This document shows positions 25,071 to 36,141 of a DNA stretch of 64,000 bases, piece by piece. The DNA comes from Diphasiastrum complanatum (lineage: Eukaryota; Streptophyta; Lycopodiopsida; Lycopodiales; Lycopodiaceae), in assembly GCA_029204225.1 (NCBI GenBank), contig CM055105.1:11052806-11116805 (forward strand), in the 5' to 3' direction. The stretch's first letter is position 1; every line of letters begins with the position of its first letter. The notes under the pieces were generated by a model. It worked only from the letters and a program-made list of their open reading frames with translations, did no database searches and had not been told where the DNA came from. The translations under genes and the position numbers were made by a program.

Positions 25071-27834
25071 CAAAAAGTGGGCAATCAAACGACAAATCCT
25101 TTGGCTCAGGGAGCCCTGATACCTGTGCAGAACTGATCAAATCTGGAGCTCAGTTTGCTCAACACAAAGTGCGTCAAGGACAAATCAAGAGCTCAAAGGA
25201 GTTCCAAAGTCAAAAGTCAGAAGCGACGGCGGCGAACATTTCACAGAAAGGCCTCTGTCACCAGTTAATAAGGTTCTTGGGTTTTACGTAAGCGATATAA
25301 AATCTACGCTTTTCCCAGACAAAGTGATATTTTCAAGTTAAGTATTTTTCAATACAAAGAGCTGAGCCTCCGACTTGTGGTGTGCCAGCTTCAATGTTAA
25401 TAAAAAGCGGCCAGTAAATTGAGTACTGTGCCAAGTAGCTCAAATGTATAGTTAATTTTGATTGGGAGACACCTTTACATTAATCTGACATCTGAAGAGG
25501 ACATCAGATTTTATGAAGGTGGGGTGGATGCTGTAAACTTACCTTTACAAGACTTACTTCCGGCGCCAGCATTGTCCCAGGCGCCACTGCCGTCGGCGCC
25601 GCTGCTGTGCTTGGCGCCACTGGCGTCGGTGCCGCTCCCGGCGCCACTATGACCAGAAGCCAGCCGGCAACAAGTTCCTATGGCTGAAAGTCTTTGACCG
25701 GTCCTAGCGAAGTCCAGACAGCTCAAATCGATGTGCACTCACCTCACACAATCTAGGCATGATTAAAGGGATCAATAAATTCTAGAGAGAGAAAACATGC
25801 TTTACCAGCCTGGGTAGAGTAATTAGTATGAGGGGAGGTGGCGAATCCCACCAATACTATAGGGCAGTGCGGGTTGCGCCTCAGCGCGAGCTCCGACCAA
25901 GTCTCAGCCTCCCTGGCTGGAATGTTGTCCTGGCGCTCGTCGATGTGAGTCATACTAGTTTCTTGGAATGGTCTGAGTCACATGAATTCTAGAGAGAGAA
26001 AATGTGCTTTACCACAATGGGTAGAGTACTTGGTATGAGGGGAGGTGGTGAATCCCACAAATACTATAGGGGAGTGCGGGTTGCGCCTCAGCGCGAGCTC
26101 CGACCAAGTCTCAGCCTCCTTGGCTGGAATGTTGTCTTGGCGCTCGCCTTGGCATGCCAGCCCCCCGGACACTAGGGTCGGTCATACACTTGAAATGTAA
26201 CCTTCTCAGATTTATCAATAAAGTGGGATTCTTCTCAAACTGACTCTAACTACCTTTTGGGTTTCAGTGTTTGGTAAAAGCGCCAGTTGTGAGGCCGCTT
26301 CAAACTTTTTAGTTTGGCACATAACTGAGGGTCATATCCCGGGACGCCATCGGTATGTCGTCGGGACCATTCGGTCCGCGGCGCCAGCGGTATGCTGTCG
26401 GGACCATTTGGTCCAGGAACTGGTTGTGTCCATATCTGTCGCGGCTTGTGGTTCCGAGTGTTCCTTGCATGAACGTGAATGGGTTAAGCTCTTGGGGAAC
26501 GGGCTCTAACATGTCGGCTGAGTTGGATGGCTTGCTTGGGTGGAAGTTACCTGTTTATGGCTGTCCAGTCTGGCGTGGCGCCAGGTTGGCTTCCAATGCT
26601 CGTGACGAAGCTTCTAGATAGTTAAGTCCGATGTGAGTCAGACTAGTTTCTTGGAATGGATGTTACTCGTTTGTAATGAGTTGGTTAAGTTTGATGTATG
26701 TCGGGTGGCTTGCTTGGAGGGAAGTCACCCACATCGGGACCCCCGATCTGGCATGGCGCTAGGTTGGATCTCAATGCTGGGTTTTGAACTTCCAGTTGGT
26801 TAAGTCCGATCGTTGTTGGCTGCTTGTATGTCAAGTGGGTTTGGACGACAAGAGTTGAAGGCTGGAAAGCTAAGTCGCGGTTCCCGGGTGCGTCCACGAT
26901 TGGGTTGGTATGTTGTCGATCGTTTAGCTATAAGGGCTATTGACTAGATTTGGTGGGGGCGTTACTGAGGCAATGTGCTGCCTAACGGTGAAAGAACGGG
27001 TGCGTCCACGGGGTTGGTATATTCGAGGATAGCTGTCGATCGTTTAGCTATAAGGGCTATCGACCAAAAGGTGGTGGGACGTGACTGAGGCAATGTGCTG
27101 CTTGATGGTGAAAGCACGGATAGTTGAATGGGTGTTCTCTGTGGGCTGCTTCTGTGATCGATCTGTATGGGCGCGGCCAGGCAAAGGTCCTTTGGCAGGA
27201 CTATCTCAAAGGGGGACCTTGTCTTTGTTAACTGTTAGTAAACATGCCCGAGTGTCTTGCTTGCACGTATTCGTGGTGAGTCTTAGTACTCGTGCTTTGC
27301 CTAGTTTGCATGATTGCTTGTGATACAAGGAGCTGATGGCTCGAGAAGGCACCTTTCTTTTGAAGGCTGACACCATCAAACAAAGAGGACTACAGATTGT
27401 GTGGGGCGGATTTGCAGTTCAAGTACTCGCACGTGAACGACAACGAAACGACTGCATGTTTGCAAAGGATGGATGGCTAGCCTGTTTCATTTGCGGCGAC
27501 GCCTACCAGCCGCAAACAGTAAGTCAAAAGTTGGAAAGAGCAATTTCAAGGGAGATGTACACTCCTTGTTTTGACTGATGGAATTGTGAAAGTCGAGTTT
27601 TGCGCGACGGACATTGCGCTTCAAACGAACGCGAAGAGATAGTTCTCGTATGTGGATCAAACTGGTGCGACCCCTTACCTCTACAAGAGGTCAAAGGTTA
27701 CATTTGATTGATTCAAAGACAGCTACTTCGAACTAAGTGAGAGGTGCATTGCGGCGTACTCAATCTTTGCCTACCTCAAAGAGCCAAAAATGAAAAGTAT
27801 CAAGATCAGGCTGGGACAAGGAGAGAAATCAAGG
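25071..27834 (+). mobile_element. Diverged unit V4 with an internal LTR-segment duplication
   Basis: The LTR start is missing because of the deletion at about 25070. A segment equivalent to unit A 1180-1330 occurs twice, at about 25780-25940 and 25985-26140, separated by a short piece of a different LTR region. This records unequal exchange or template switching. The PBS-deletion join is near 26885. Confidence 0.65.
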
Positions 27835-29852
27835 TGCATAAGCAACAAGGCGCGGAGTGGACCATAAAATGGGCAATCAAACGACAAATCCTTTGGCTAA
27901 GGGAGCCCTGATACCTGTGCAGAACTGATCAAATCTGGAGCTCGGGAAGGTCAACACAAAGTGTGTCAAGGACAAATCAGGAGCTCAACGGAGTTCCAAA
28001 GTCAAAAGTCAGAAGCGACGGGGGCGAACATTTCACAGAATGGCCTCTGTCACCAGTTAATAAGGTTCTTGGGTTTTACGTAAGCGATATCAAATCTACA
28101 CTTTTCCCAGACAAAGTGATATTTTCAAGTTAAGTATTTTTCAGTACAAAGAGTTGAGCCTCCGACTTGTGGTGTGCCAGCTTCAATGTTAATAAAAAGC
28201 GGCCAGTAAATTGAGTACTATGCCAAGTAGCTCAAATGTATAGTTAATTTTGATTGGGAGACACCTTTACATTAATCTGACATCTGAAGAGGATATCAGA
28301 TAAAGGTGGGGTGGATGCTGTAAACTTACCTTTACAAGCTTTACTTCCGGCGCCAGTAGCACCCCTGCTGAGCCCGGCGCCACTGGTGTCGGCGCCGCTC
28401 CCGGCGCCACTGTGACCAGAATCCAGCCGGCGCCAAGTTCCTATGGCTGAAAGTCTTTGACCGGTCCTAGCGAAGTCCAGAGAGCTCAGATCGATGTGCA
28501 ATCACCTCACACGATCTAGGCATGATTAAAGGGATCAATAAATTCTAGAGAGAGAGAACGTGCTTTACCAGCCTGGGTAGAGTACTTGGTATGAGGGGAG
28601 GTGGCGAATCCCACCAATACTATAGGGGAGTGCGGGTTGCGCCTCAGCGCGAGCTCCGACCAAGTCTCAGCCTCCCTGGCTGGAATGTTGTCCTGGCGCT
28701 TGCCTTGGCATGCCAGCGCCCCGGAGACTAGGGTCGGTCACACACTTGAAATGTAACCTTCTCAGATCTATCAATAAAGTGGGATTATTCTCAAACTGAC
28801 TCTGACTACCTTTTGGGGTTCAGTGTTTGGTAAAAGCGCCAGTTGTGAGGCCGCTTCAAACTTTTTAGTTTGGCACATAGTTGAGGGTCGTATCCCGGGA
28901 CGCCAATGTGGGTATGCCGTAGGGACCATTCGGTCCGCGGTGCCAGTGGTATGCTGTCGGGACCATTTGGTCCAGGAACTGGTTGTCTACATATCTGTCG
29001 CGGCTTGTGGTTCCGAGTGTTCCTTGCATGAACGTGAATGGGGTAAGCTCTTGGGGAACGGGCTCTAACATGTCGGCTGAGTTGGATGGCTTGCTTGGGT
29101 AGAAGTTACTAGTTTATGGCTGTCTAGTCTGGTGTGGCGCCAAGTTGGCTTCCAGTGCTCGTGACGAAGCCTCCAGATGGTTAAGTCCGATGTGAGTCAG
29201 ACTAGTTTCTTGGAATGGATGTTACTCGTTTGTAACGAGTTGGTTAAGCTTGATGTATGTCGGGCGGCTTGCTTGGACGGAAGTCACCCACATCGGGACC
29301 CCCGATCTGGCATGGCGCCATGTTGGATCTCAATGCTGGTTTCTGAACTTCAAGTTGGTTAAGTCCGATCGTTGTTGGTTGCTTGTATGTCAAGTGGGTT
29401 TGGACGACAAGAGTTGAAGGCTGGAAAGCTAAGTCGCGGTTCCCGGGTGCCTCCACGATTGGGTTGGTATGCTGTCGATCGTTTAGCTATAAGGGCTATT
29501 GACTAGATTTGGTGGGGGCGTTACTGAGGCAATGTGCTGCCTAACGGTGAAAGCACGGGTGCGTCCACGGGGTTGGTATATTCGAGGATAGCTGTCGATC
29601 GTTTAGCTATAAGGGCTATCGACCAAAAGGTGGTGGGACGTGACTGAGGCAATGTGCTGCTTGATGGTGAAAGCACGGATAGTTGAATGGGTGTTCTCTG
29701 TGGGCTGCTTCTATGATCGATCTGTATGGGCGCGGCCAGGCAAAGGTCCTTTGGTAGGACTATCTCAAAGGGGGACCTTGTCTTTGTTAACTGTTAGTAA
29801 ACATGCCCGAGTGTGTTGCTTGCACGTATTCGTGGTGAGTCTTAGTACTCGT
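27835..29852 (+). mobile_element. Diverged unit V5
   Basis: The LTR-like part starts at the TG after the purine tract at 27815-27834. TATA is damaged (AGATAAAGG near 28297). The PBS-deletion join is near 29444. The unit ends where GTACTCGTGC joins CATAAAGTGGGC, deleting about 590 bp including the purine tract. Confidence 0.65.
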
Positions 29853-31415
29853 GCCATAAAGTGGGCAATCAAACGACAAATCCTTTGGCTCAGGGAGCCC
29901 TGATACCTGTGCAGAACTGATCAAATCTGGAGCTCAGGAAGCTCAACACAAAGTGCGTCAAGGACAAATGAGGAGCTCAAAGGAGTTCCAAAGTCAAAAG
30001 TCAGAAGCGACGGGGGCGAACATTTCACAGAAAGGCCTCTGTCACCAGTTAATAAGGTTCTTGGGTTTTACGTAAGCGATATAAAATCTACGCTTTTCCC
30101 AGACAAAGTGATATTTTCAAGTTAAGTATTTTTTAGTACAAAGAGCTGACCCTCCGACTTGTGGTGTGCCACCTTCAATGTTAATAAAAAGCGGCCAGTA
30201 AATTGAGTACTGTGCCAAGTAGCTCAAATGTATAGTTAATTTTGATTGGGAGACACCTTCACATTAATCTGACATCTGGAGAGGACATCAGATTTTATAA
30301 AGGTGGGGTGGATGCTGTAAACTTACCTTTACAAGCTTTACTTCCGGCGCCAGCAGCACCCCTGCTGCGCCCAGCACCACTGGCGTCGGCGCCGCTCCCG
30401 GCGCCACTGTGACCAGAATCCAACCGGCGCCAAGTTCCTATGGCTGAAAGTCTTTGACCGGTCCCAGCGAAGTCCAGAGAGCTCAGATCGATGTGCAGTC
30501 ACCTCACACGATCTAGGCATGATTAAGGGGATCGATAAATTCTAGAGAGAGAAAACATGCTTTACCAGCCTGGGTAGAGTACTTGGTATGAGGGGAGGTG
30601 GCGAATCCCACCAATACTATAGGGGAGTGCGGGTTGCGCCTCAGCGCGAGCTCTGACCAAGTTTCAGCCTCCCTGGCTGGAATGTTGTCCTGGCGCTCGC
30701 CTTGGCATGCCAGCGCCCGCCCCGGAGACTAGGGTCGGTCACACACTTGAAATGTAACCTTCTCAGATTTATCAATAAAGTGGGATTCTTCTCAAACTGA
30801 TTCTGACTACCTTCTGGGTTTCAGTGTTCGGTAAAAGCGCCATTTGTGAGGCCGCTTCAAACTTTTTAGTTTGGCACATAGCTGAGGGTCGTATCCCGGG
30901 ACGCCATCGGTATGCCGTCGGGACCATTCGGTCCGCAGCGCCAGTGGTATGCTGTCGGGACCATTTGGTCCAGAAACTGGTTGTCTCCATATCTGTCACG
31001 GCTTGTGGTTCCGAGTGTTCCTTGCATGAACGTGAATGGGTTAAGCTCTTGGGGAACGGGCTCTTACATGTCGGCTGAGTTGGATGGCTTGCTTGGATGG
31101 AAGTTACCTGTTTATGGCTGTCCAGTCTGGCGTGGCGCCAGGTTGGCTTCCAGCGCTCATGACGAAGCTTCCAGATGGGTAAGTCCGATGTGAGTCAGAC
31201 CAGTTTTCTTGGAATGGATGTTACTCGTTTGTAACGAGTTGGTTAAGTTTGATGTATGTCGAGCGGCTTGCTTGGAGGGATGTCACCCACATCGGGAACC
31301 CCGATCTGGCATGGCGCCAGGTTGAATCTCGATGTTGGTTTCTGAACTTCCAGCTGGTTAAGTCCGATCGTTGTTGGCTACTTGTATGTCAAGTGAGTTT
31401 GGACGGCAAGAGTTG
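29853..31415 (+). mobile_element. Last, truncated LTR-like unit (V6)
   Basis: It begins inside the LTR after the deletion and keeps TATA near 30292 and the GGCGCC cluster. It ends abruptly at AAGAGTTGAA, about 50 bp before the position of the LTR end, where gypsy gag sequence starts. No internal domain follows. Confidence 0.65.
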
Positions 31416-32024
31416 AACAATTTTGGCCTTGGATTTCCAAATAGACTAGCTCTGCCAGTTCCAATGGAACAGAGTGCTCCTCCTTCTAATCTAATGGAAC
31501 CAGAACCTCATCATGCTAATGAGCAATGGAACTATAGCCATGATCACGAGAGTGGTCCTTCAGAGCAGTATGCTATCTATATTGTTGCGCAACAACAAGC
31601 AACTAAACAATGGACCAAAGTGCCACTTGGATGTTTTGCATGCGGAGAGAATCACAGAGTTGCTGAATGTCCAAACAAAGGGAAGTATGTACCATTCTGT
31701 AGACACTGTGGTTATGGACACTGTTATAAAGATTGTCCTACAAGACCCAAACCCCCTTCAGTTACTGCTCCAATGAACATGATTGCAATCAAGAAAAGAC
31801 CAATAGTTCAACCTGAACCAACTGTACCTTTGATGGTTGTTACCAGAGCTCAGAAACAGAAAGGAGTTCTAGTTGATCCAGTACCTGTTGAATCTGCACC
31901 AACTACAAATATACCAACCGCATCAGACGTGTATCCGAATCTCAAAGCAGAAAAGAAGAGATACCAGGATATGAGACAATGGATTAAACAATTGCAAGAA
32001 GAAGAAGCCCTAGAAGCCGCTTAA
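31416..32024 (+). pseudogene. Ty3/gypsy gag fragment with two zinc knuckles
   Basis: The open frame from 31371 reads into this segment. Its first 15 residues come from the array LTR and the rest is gag. Two zinc knuckles stand at residues 88-100 and 110-122 of the 217-residue frame (starts CFACGENH and CRHCGYGH). Both have the spacing CX2CX3HX4C, one residue shorter than the usual CX2CX4HX4C. A basic, proline-rich stretch and a Glu/Lys-rich C-terminus (KQLQEEEALEAA) follow. The N-terminal capsid part is missing. In an intact element this protein packages the RNA. I take it as a truncated remnant fused by chance to the array. Confidence 0.75.
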
Positions 32025-32366
32025 GCAATAGCTAAAGTCCTTTCTCCATCTATGCCACAAGCAGATCCAAGAACAGATGTTGATACACAGTTGCACCATC
32101 ATCAACTGCAAACAGAAATGATCATGAATATGTTGTCTAGCAAGATGGATATTACACTAGGAGAATTTCTTAAGCTGGTGCCGATAGCAAAAGAAGTATT
32201 AGCAGAAAAATTGACTCAGATGGAACCACCAGTCCATTAGAAACCACTTTTTTGTGTAGGGTTTGAAAAATCGAACGAAGTACTTAATGTGGGAGCAACC
32301 TAGAAAAGTGAGCACAAAAACATCACCCTGCCGATACAACATAGACAGTTTAATAAGGAAACAACC

Positions 32367-32640
32367 ATGATTGATGGAGGTTCAGGAGTTAATTTGATTT
32401 CAACCAAACTATGTGCAAACTGGGGACTTACCAAGCTGAACCTGCCACTTTTGCCATTAAGCTAGCTAATCAAATGACAGTCATCCAAGAAGAATGGCTG
32501 AAGATTTACTTGTCAAAATAGCTGGAGTACAGTTTGTCATTACTTTTGTAGTGATGAACTTACCTGACGCACCAGATGTATATCGAATTTTATTGGGACG
32601 TCCATGGTTACGAGTTGCGCTTGAGTTCATAACTGGGGCA
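32367..32640 (+). pseudogene. Ty3/gypsy aspartic protease remnant
   Basis: The segment encodes MIDGGSGVNLIS at 32367-32402, the DGGSG type of active-site loop found in plant gypsy proteases. About 185 bp later the frame-shifted LLGRPWLR marks the conserved C-terminal region. The two halves are in different frames, and stops intervene between gag and this segment, so no protease can be made. Confidence 0.7.
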
Positions 32641-32771
32641 CCGACAAAATTACTTTTGAGAAAATCGTGAGTGTGCGGTCAAAGTAGATCCAAATTACTT
32701 GGACTATCAAGCCAGTAGTCCAAAGAGAGGATGATAATTTATCAACAATGGATCATAACTGTGATCGATAA

Positions 32772-33597
32772 GTGAAGACTTTGGGAGTCCATTATGACTC
32801 TCAAACCGACATTGTAAATTGGAATCAAGCTCTTGCAACAGTGGATTCTATAGTAGGCTATATGTGCCAACAAGATAATCAATCCAAATTAAACAAAATT
32901 TCCTTGCTTGATCAAACTTTAGATACACAGATCACTTTTCCATTGAATGTGATGAACCTAGTTTGGATATCAACTGAACTGATTCCAGATCTAATTGAAG
33001 ATGATTTAAAACATGTTAGTCATGCTTTGACTTGATGGAGAGGCAAAACTTACAGATGAGCAGATTTTCAATCATATGGATCCTACAAGATATGGAATTC
33101 GAGATATTCCGGATGAACCGACAATAAAGCCGCCAAAAGCAGTTATACTGAAGGAGGACAAGATGGTAGTACCTATGACAAAGAAACAAGCTAAGCAACA
33201 CTATAATATGGTCATGAAATGGGAAAAATCATCTCAAAAAGTTGATTCTAAGAATGTACCACCCTTATTGGATAAAAGAAAGAGAAAGGTCAAAGATGAT
33301 TTTTCAAGTCAGACTTCTCGCAAGAAATCACCATCAAGGAAGTCATCACCTTCAGAGACAAGCAGATCATCTAGAAGGTCATCGCCTCCAAGATCGATTC
33401 TTACCAAGAAAGCTAAACGAAGATCAAAGATCAACCCTTATGAAAAAGAACAATCAAAAGAATTCCAACAGGATATGTTTGAGCATTTCAAACGCTATAC
33501 TTTGGATGATGTGGTGATGATGTTACCGAAAGTTCATCGTGAACCTGAAGAGAAAGAACCAGAAACAAAGGAGGTTTATGATGGACTCAGCCAATGA
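32772..33597 (+). pseudogene. Ty3/gypsy spacer between protease and RT
   Basis: Two open stretches (32772-33035 and 33076-33597) lie between protease and RT. The second is rich in Lys, Ser and Arg (repeated SSRKS/RRSSPP-like phrases) and ends in an acidic tail, EPEEKEPETKEVYDGLSQ. Such low-complexity linkers occur in plant gypsy polyproteins. No catalytic motif is visible. Confidence 0.5.
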
Positions 33598-34463
33598 ATT
33601 TTGCTGAATTAGGAGAGCCAGAAAAGATTATTCAAGTTAGAGCACAACTTACTCCCAAACAATTTCAAGTGTTAAGAAAGTTATTGATCAAATATGAAGA
33701 TTGTTTTGCTTGGACGTACAAGGATCTCAAAGGGCTTCCTACCTCAATTATTGAGCATACGATACCCTTAATGCCTGATGCAGTTCCAAAGGTCACAAGA
33801 TTTTATAGCTATAATCCAAACGTTACAGATCTTATAAAGAAAGAGCTGCAAAGACTACTTGAAGCCGACTTTATTTATGAAATCGAACATACGGAATGGG
33901 TTTCTCCAATTGTTGTGGTTCCTAAGAAGAACGGGAAGATGATAATTTGTGTGAATCTCAAAGCTTTTAATAAAGTGACACAAAAGGATCACTTTCCATT
34001 GTCCTTTACTGAAAGCATATTGGACCGTCTTGTTGGAGCGTAAGCGTACAATTTTTTGGATGGATTTAGTGGCTACAACCAAGTTAAGATAGCACTTGCG
34101 GATCGACACAAAATAGCTTTTGCAACAGATTGAGAAACTTATGCTTATAAAATTATGCCGTCTGGACTTTGTAATGTACCTAGCTCATGTCAAAGAGTGA
34201 TGCAGTTTGCCTTTAAGGACTACTTGCAGAAATTCCTTGAAATCTACTTGGATAATCTCAGAGTCCATAGTGCAGATACAGACCACTTGGATCATTTTGA
34301 AAAAGTTTTTGAACGTTGTCGCAAAAACCAAATCTCCTTAAATCCAGAAAAATGCCAAATTTGGGTCACTCATGAAGTTGTCCTTGGACATGTGATATCA
34401 AGACATGGCATTGGTACGGATTATTCCAAAATCAAAGTCATTATTAAGCTACCACCGCCATGA
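33594..34463 (+). pseudogene. Ty3/gypsy reverse transcriptase, inactivated
   Basis: The segment carries the RT landmarks in order: a WTYKDLKGLP phrase, SPIVVVPKKNGK, the first catalytic Asp in LDGFSGYNQVKIA, MPSGLCNVPSS, the active-site box, then KCQIW and LGHVIS. The active-site box reads IYLDN instead of YLDD (34248-34262), so a metal-binding Asp is replaced by Asn. Stops at 34041 and 34132 also break the frame. In an intact element it would copy RNA into cDNA; this copy is dead twice over. Confidence 0.85.
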
Positions 34464-34556
34464 ACAATTTGAGGAGTCTATGTTTTTGTGGGTCATGCAA
34501 ATTACTATTGAATATTCATACTATTCTTTGCGGATATAGCAAGACCTATATATAAA

Positions 34557-35160
34557 TTGACTATTGTACCAATTTGGATAGTAGAAGCATTGGAAGCATT
34601 TGAGAAATTGAAAAAAATTCCAGCATCTACACCGATGCTACGAGCTCCAATCTGGACAATTGAGTTTCACATTCACACCGATGCATCAAAATATGCCATT
34701 GGATCAGTTTTGATGCAACCAGGTGAATACAAGAAGGATCCTATCAGGTTTGCAAGCATACAACTTACAGATCCTGAAAAGAATTATTTGACAACTGAAC
34801 GAGAAACGTTGGCCATGATTTTTTTTGTTAAAAAGTTTTGACATTATCTATTGGCAACACATATTACATCTTATACTGATCATCAACCGTTACTTTATTT
34901 GGTGAACAGGACATGCAACACATGGGCGTATTGCGAGATGGCTACTATTATTGACCAAATTTGATTTTTGCATTGTGGTTCAAAAGGGTAGACAACATTA
35001 TCTAGCCAACCATGTTTCAAGGATTGAATCAATGTTTCTTAATACTGAAGTGGATGATGAGCTACCAGATGCTGCATTTTTTTATGTTGAAGTAGTACTT
35101 GAGTGAGCAGCAGATATTGTTGAATATCTTATGCTTGGCCAACCCAATGACTCCTTGACA
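34557..35160 (+). pseudogene. Ty3/gypsy RNase H remnant
   Basis: The open frame to 34841 encodes FHIHTDASKYAIGSVLMQ, the start of the RNase H domain that follows gypsy RT, and ends in TTERETLAMIFFVKKF. Further RNase H and connection sequence continues in other frames (YTDHQPLLYL, then RIARW- and KGRQHYLANHVSRIE-like) to about 35160, where a CT microsatellite begins. No integrase was found on either strand nearby. Confidence 0.75.
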
Positions 35161-35164
35161 AAAG

Positions 35165-35660
<496 letters not shown>

Positions 35661-35804
35661 ATAAGAATAGTACATATCGCATGCTCTGGTAACAAAGATC
35701 TGACATTGGAAGCAACCTTCTAGTTTCAATATTAAGTTATCTCAGACATTTTCAGAGAATCTTTGTTTAGACTTCATAGTTTACTAGAGCCTAGAAAGTA
35801 GCAC

Positions 35805-35934
35805 CTGCCTGTGGGGCGTTGGCCAGGGCAAAATTTTTTTGCCCTGGCAGCCCACCTCCATGGCACGCCGGCGTGCTATGGATGTGGGCTACCAGGGCAA
35901 ATTTTTTTGGCCCTGGCTTGCGCCCCACAGGCAG
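35805..35934. repeat. 130-bp nested palindrome (MITE- or foldback-like)
   Basis: The outer arms (CTGCCTGTGGGGCG and CGCCCCACAGGCAG) are perfect reverse complements. The centre, GCACGCCGGCGTGC, is a perfect 14-bp palindrome, and the sequence between is near-symmetric. Each arm also contains its own hairpin: GCCAGGGC, an A/T run, then GCCCTGGC. The whole can fold as one long hairpin or a three-hairpin cruciform. It has no coding capacity, and I see no convincing target-site duplication. Confidence 0.85.
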
Positions 35935-36141
35935 ATCATATTCACTCATAACAAGGCCTTGAGAGAGTAAAAAGTATCAGTTTCAGTTTTCAAAGGCAAT
36001 ACCTTGACGACCTCTATAGTCCAAACTCTATTTTTGAACGAGATGTATAGTCTATCCTAAGATGCTATAAACAAATAAAGTTCCAATGTTGTAAATTTTG
36101 CAGAATGGTTAAATGTATTCGTTTTGAATTTTTTTTGCAGA

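Larger units (their letters stand above)
17827..31415 (+). repeat. Diverged sub-array lacking the PBS
   Basis: Related units continue with irregular periods: one LTR landmark occurs at 19182, 21517, 24069, 26267, 28823 and 30824, giving spacings of 2335, 2552, 2198, 2556 and 2001 bp. Relative to the 2,774-bp unit they carry many substitutions and different internal sequence before the purine tract. All five complete copies share a deletion of about 415 bp spanning the LTR end and PBS (joins near 19800, 22136, 24686, 26885 and 29444). Because the loss is shared, these copies spread by tandem duplication rather than by reverse transcription. Confidence 0.88.

Noticed and set aside
1-31415. rDNA or histone-type gene repeat
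   Set aside because: No rRNA-like conserved sequence or histone frame is present; the unit has LTR-element signals instead.
1-31415. CRISPR or other bacterial repeat array
   Set aside because: The repeat units are kilobases long without unique spacers, and the surrounding genes are spliced and eukaryotic.
31371-32024. Host CCHC zinc-finger gene
   Set aside because: The downstream protease, RT and RNase H remnants show that it is gypsy gag; the first codons come from a neighbouring repeat.
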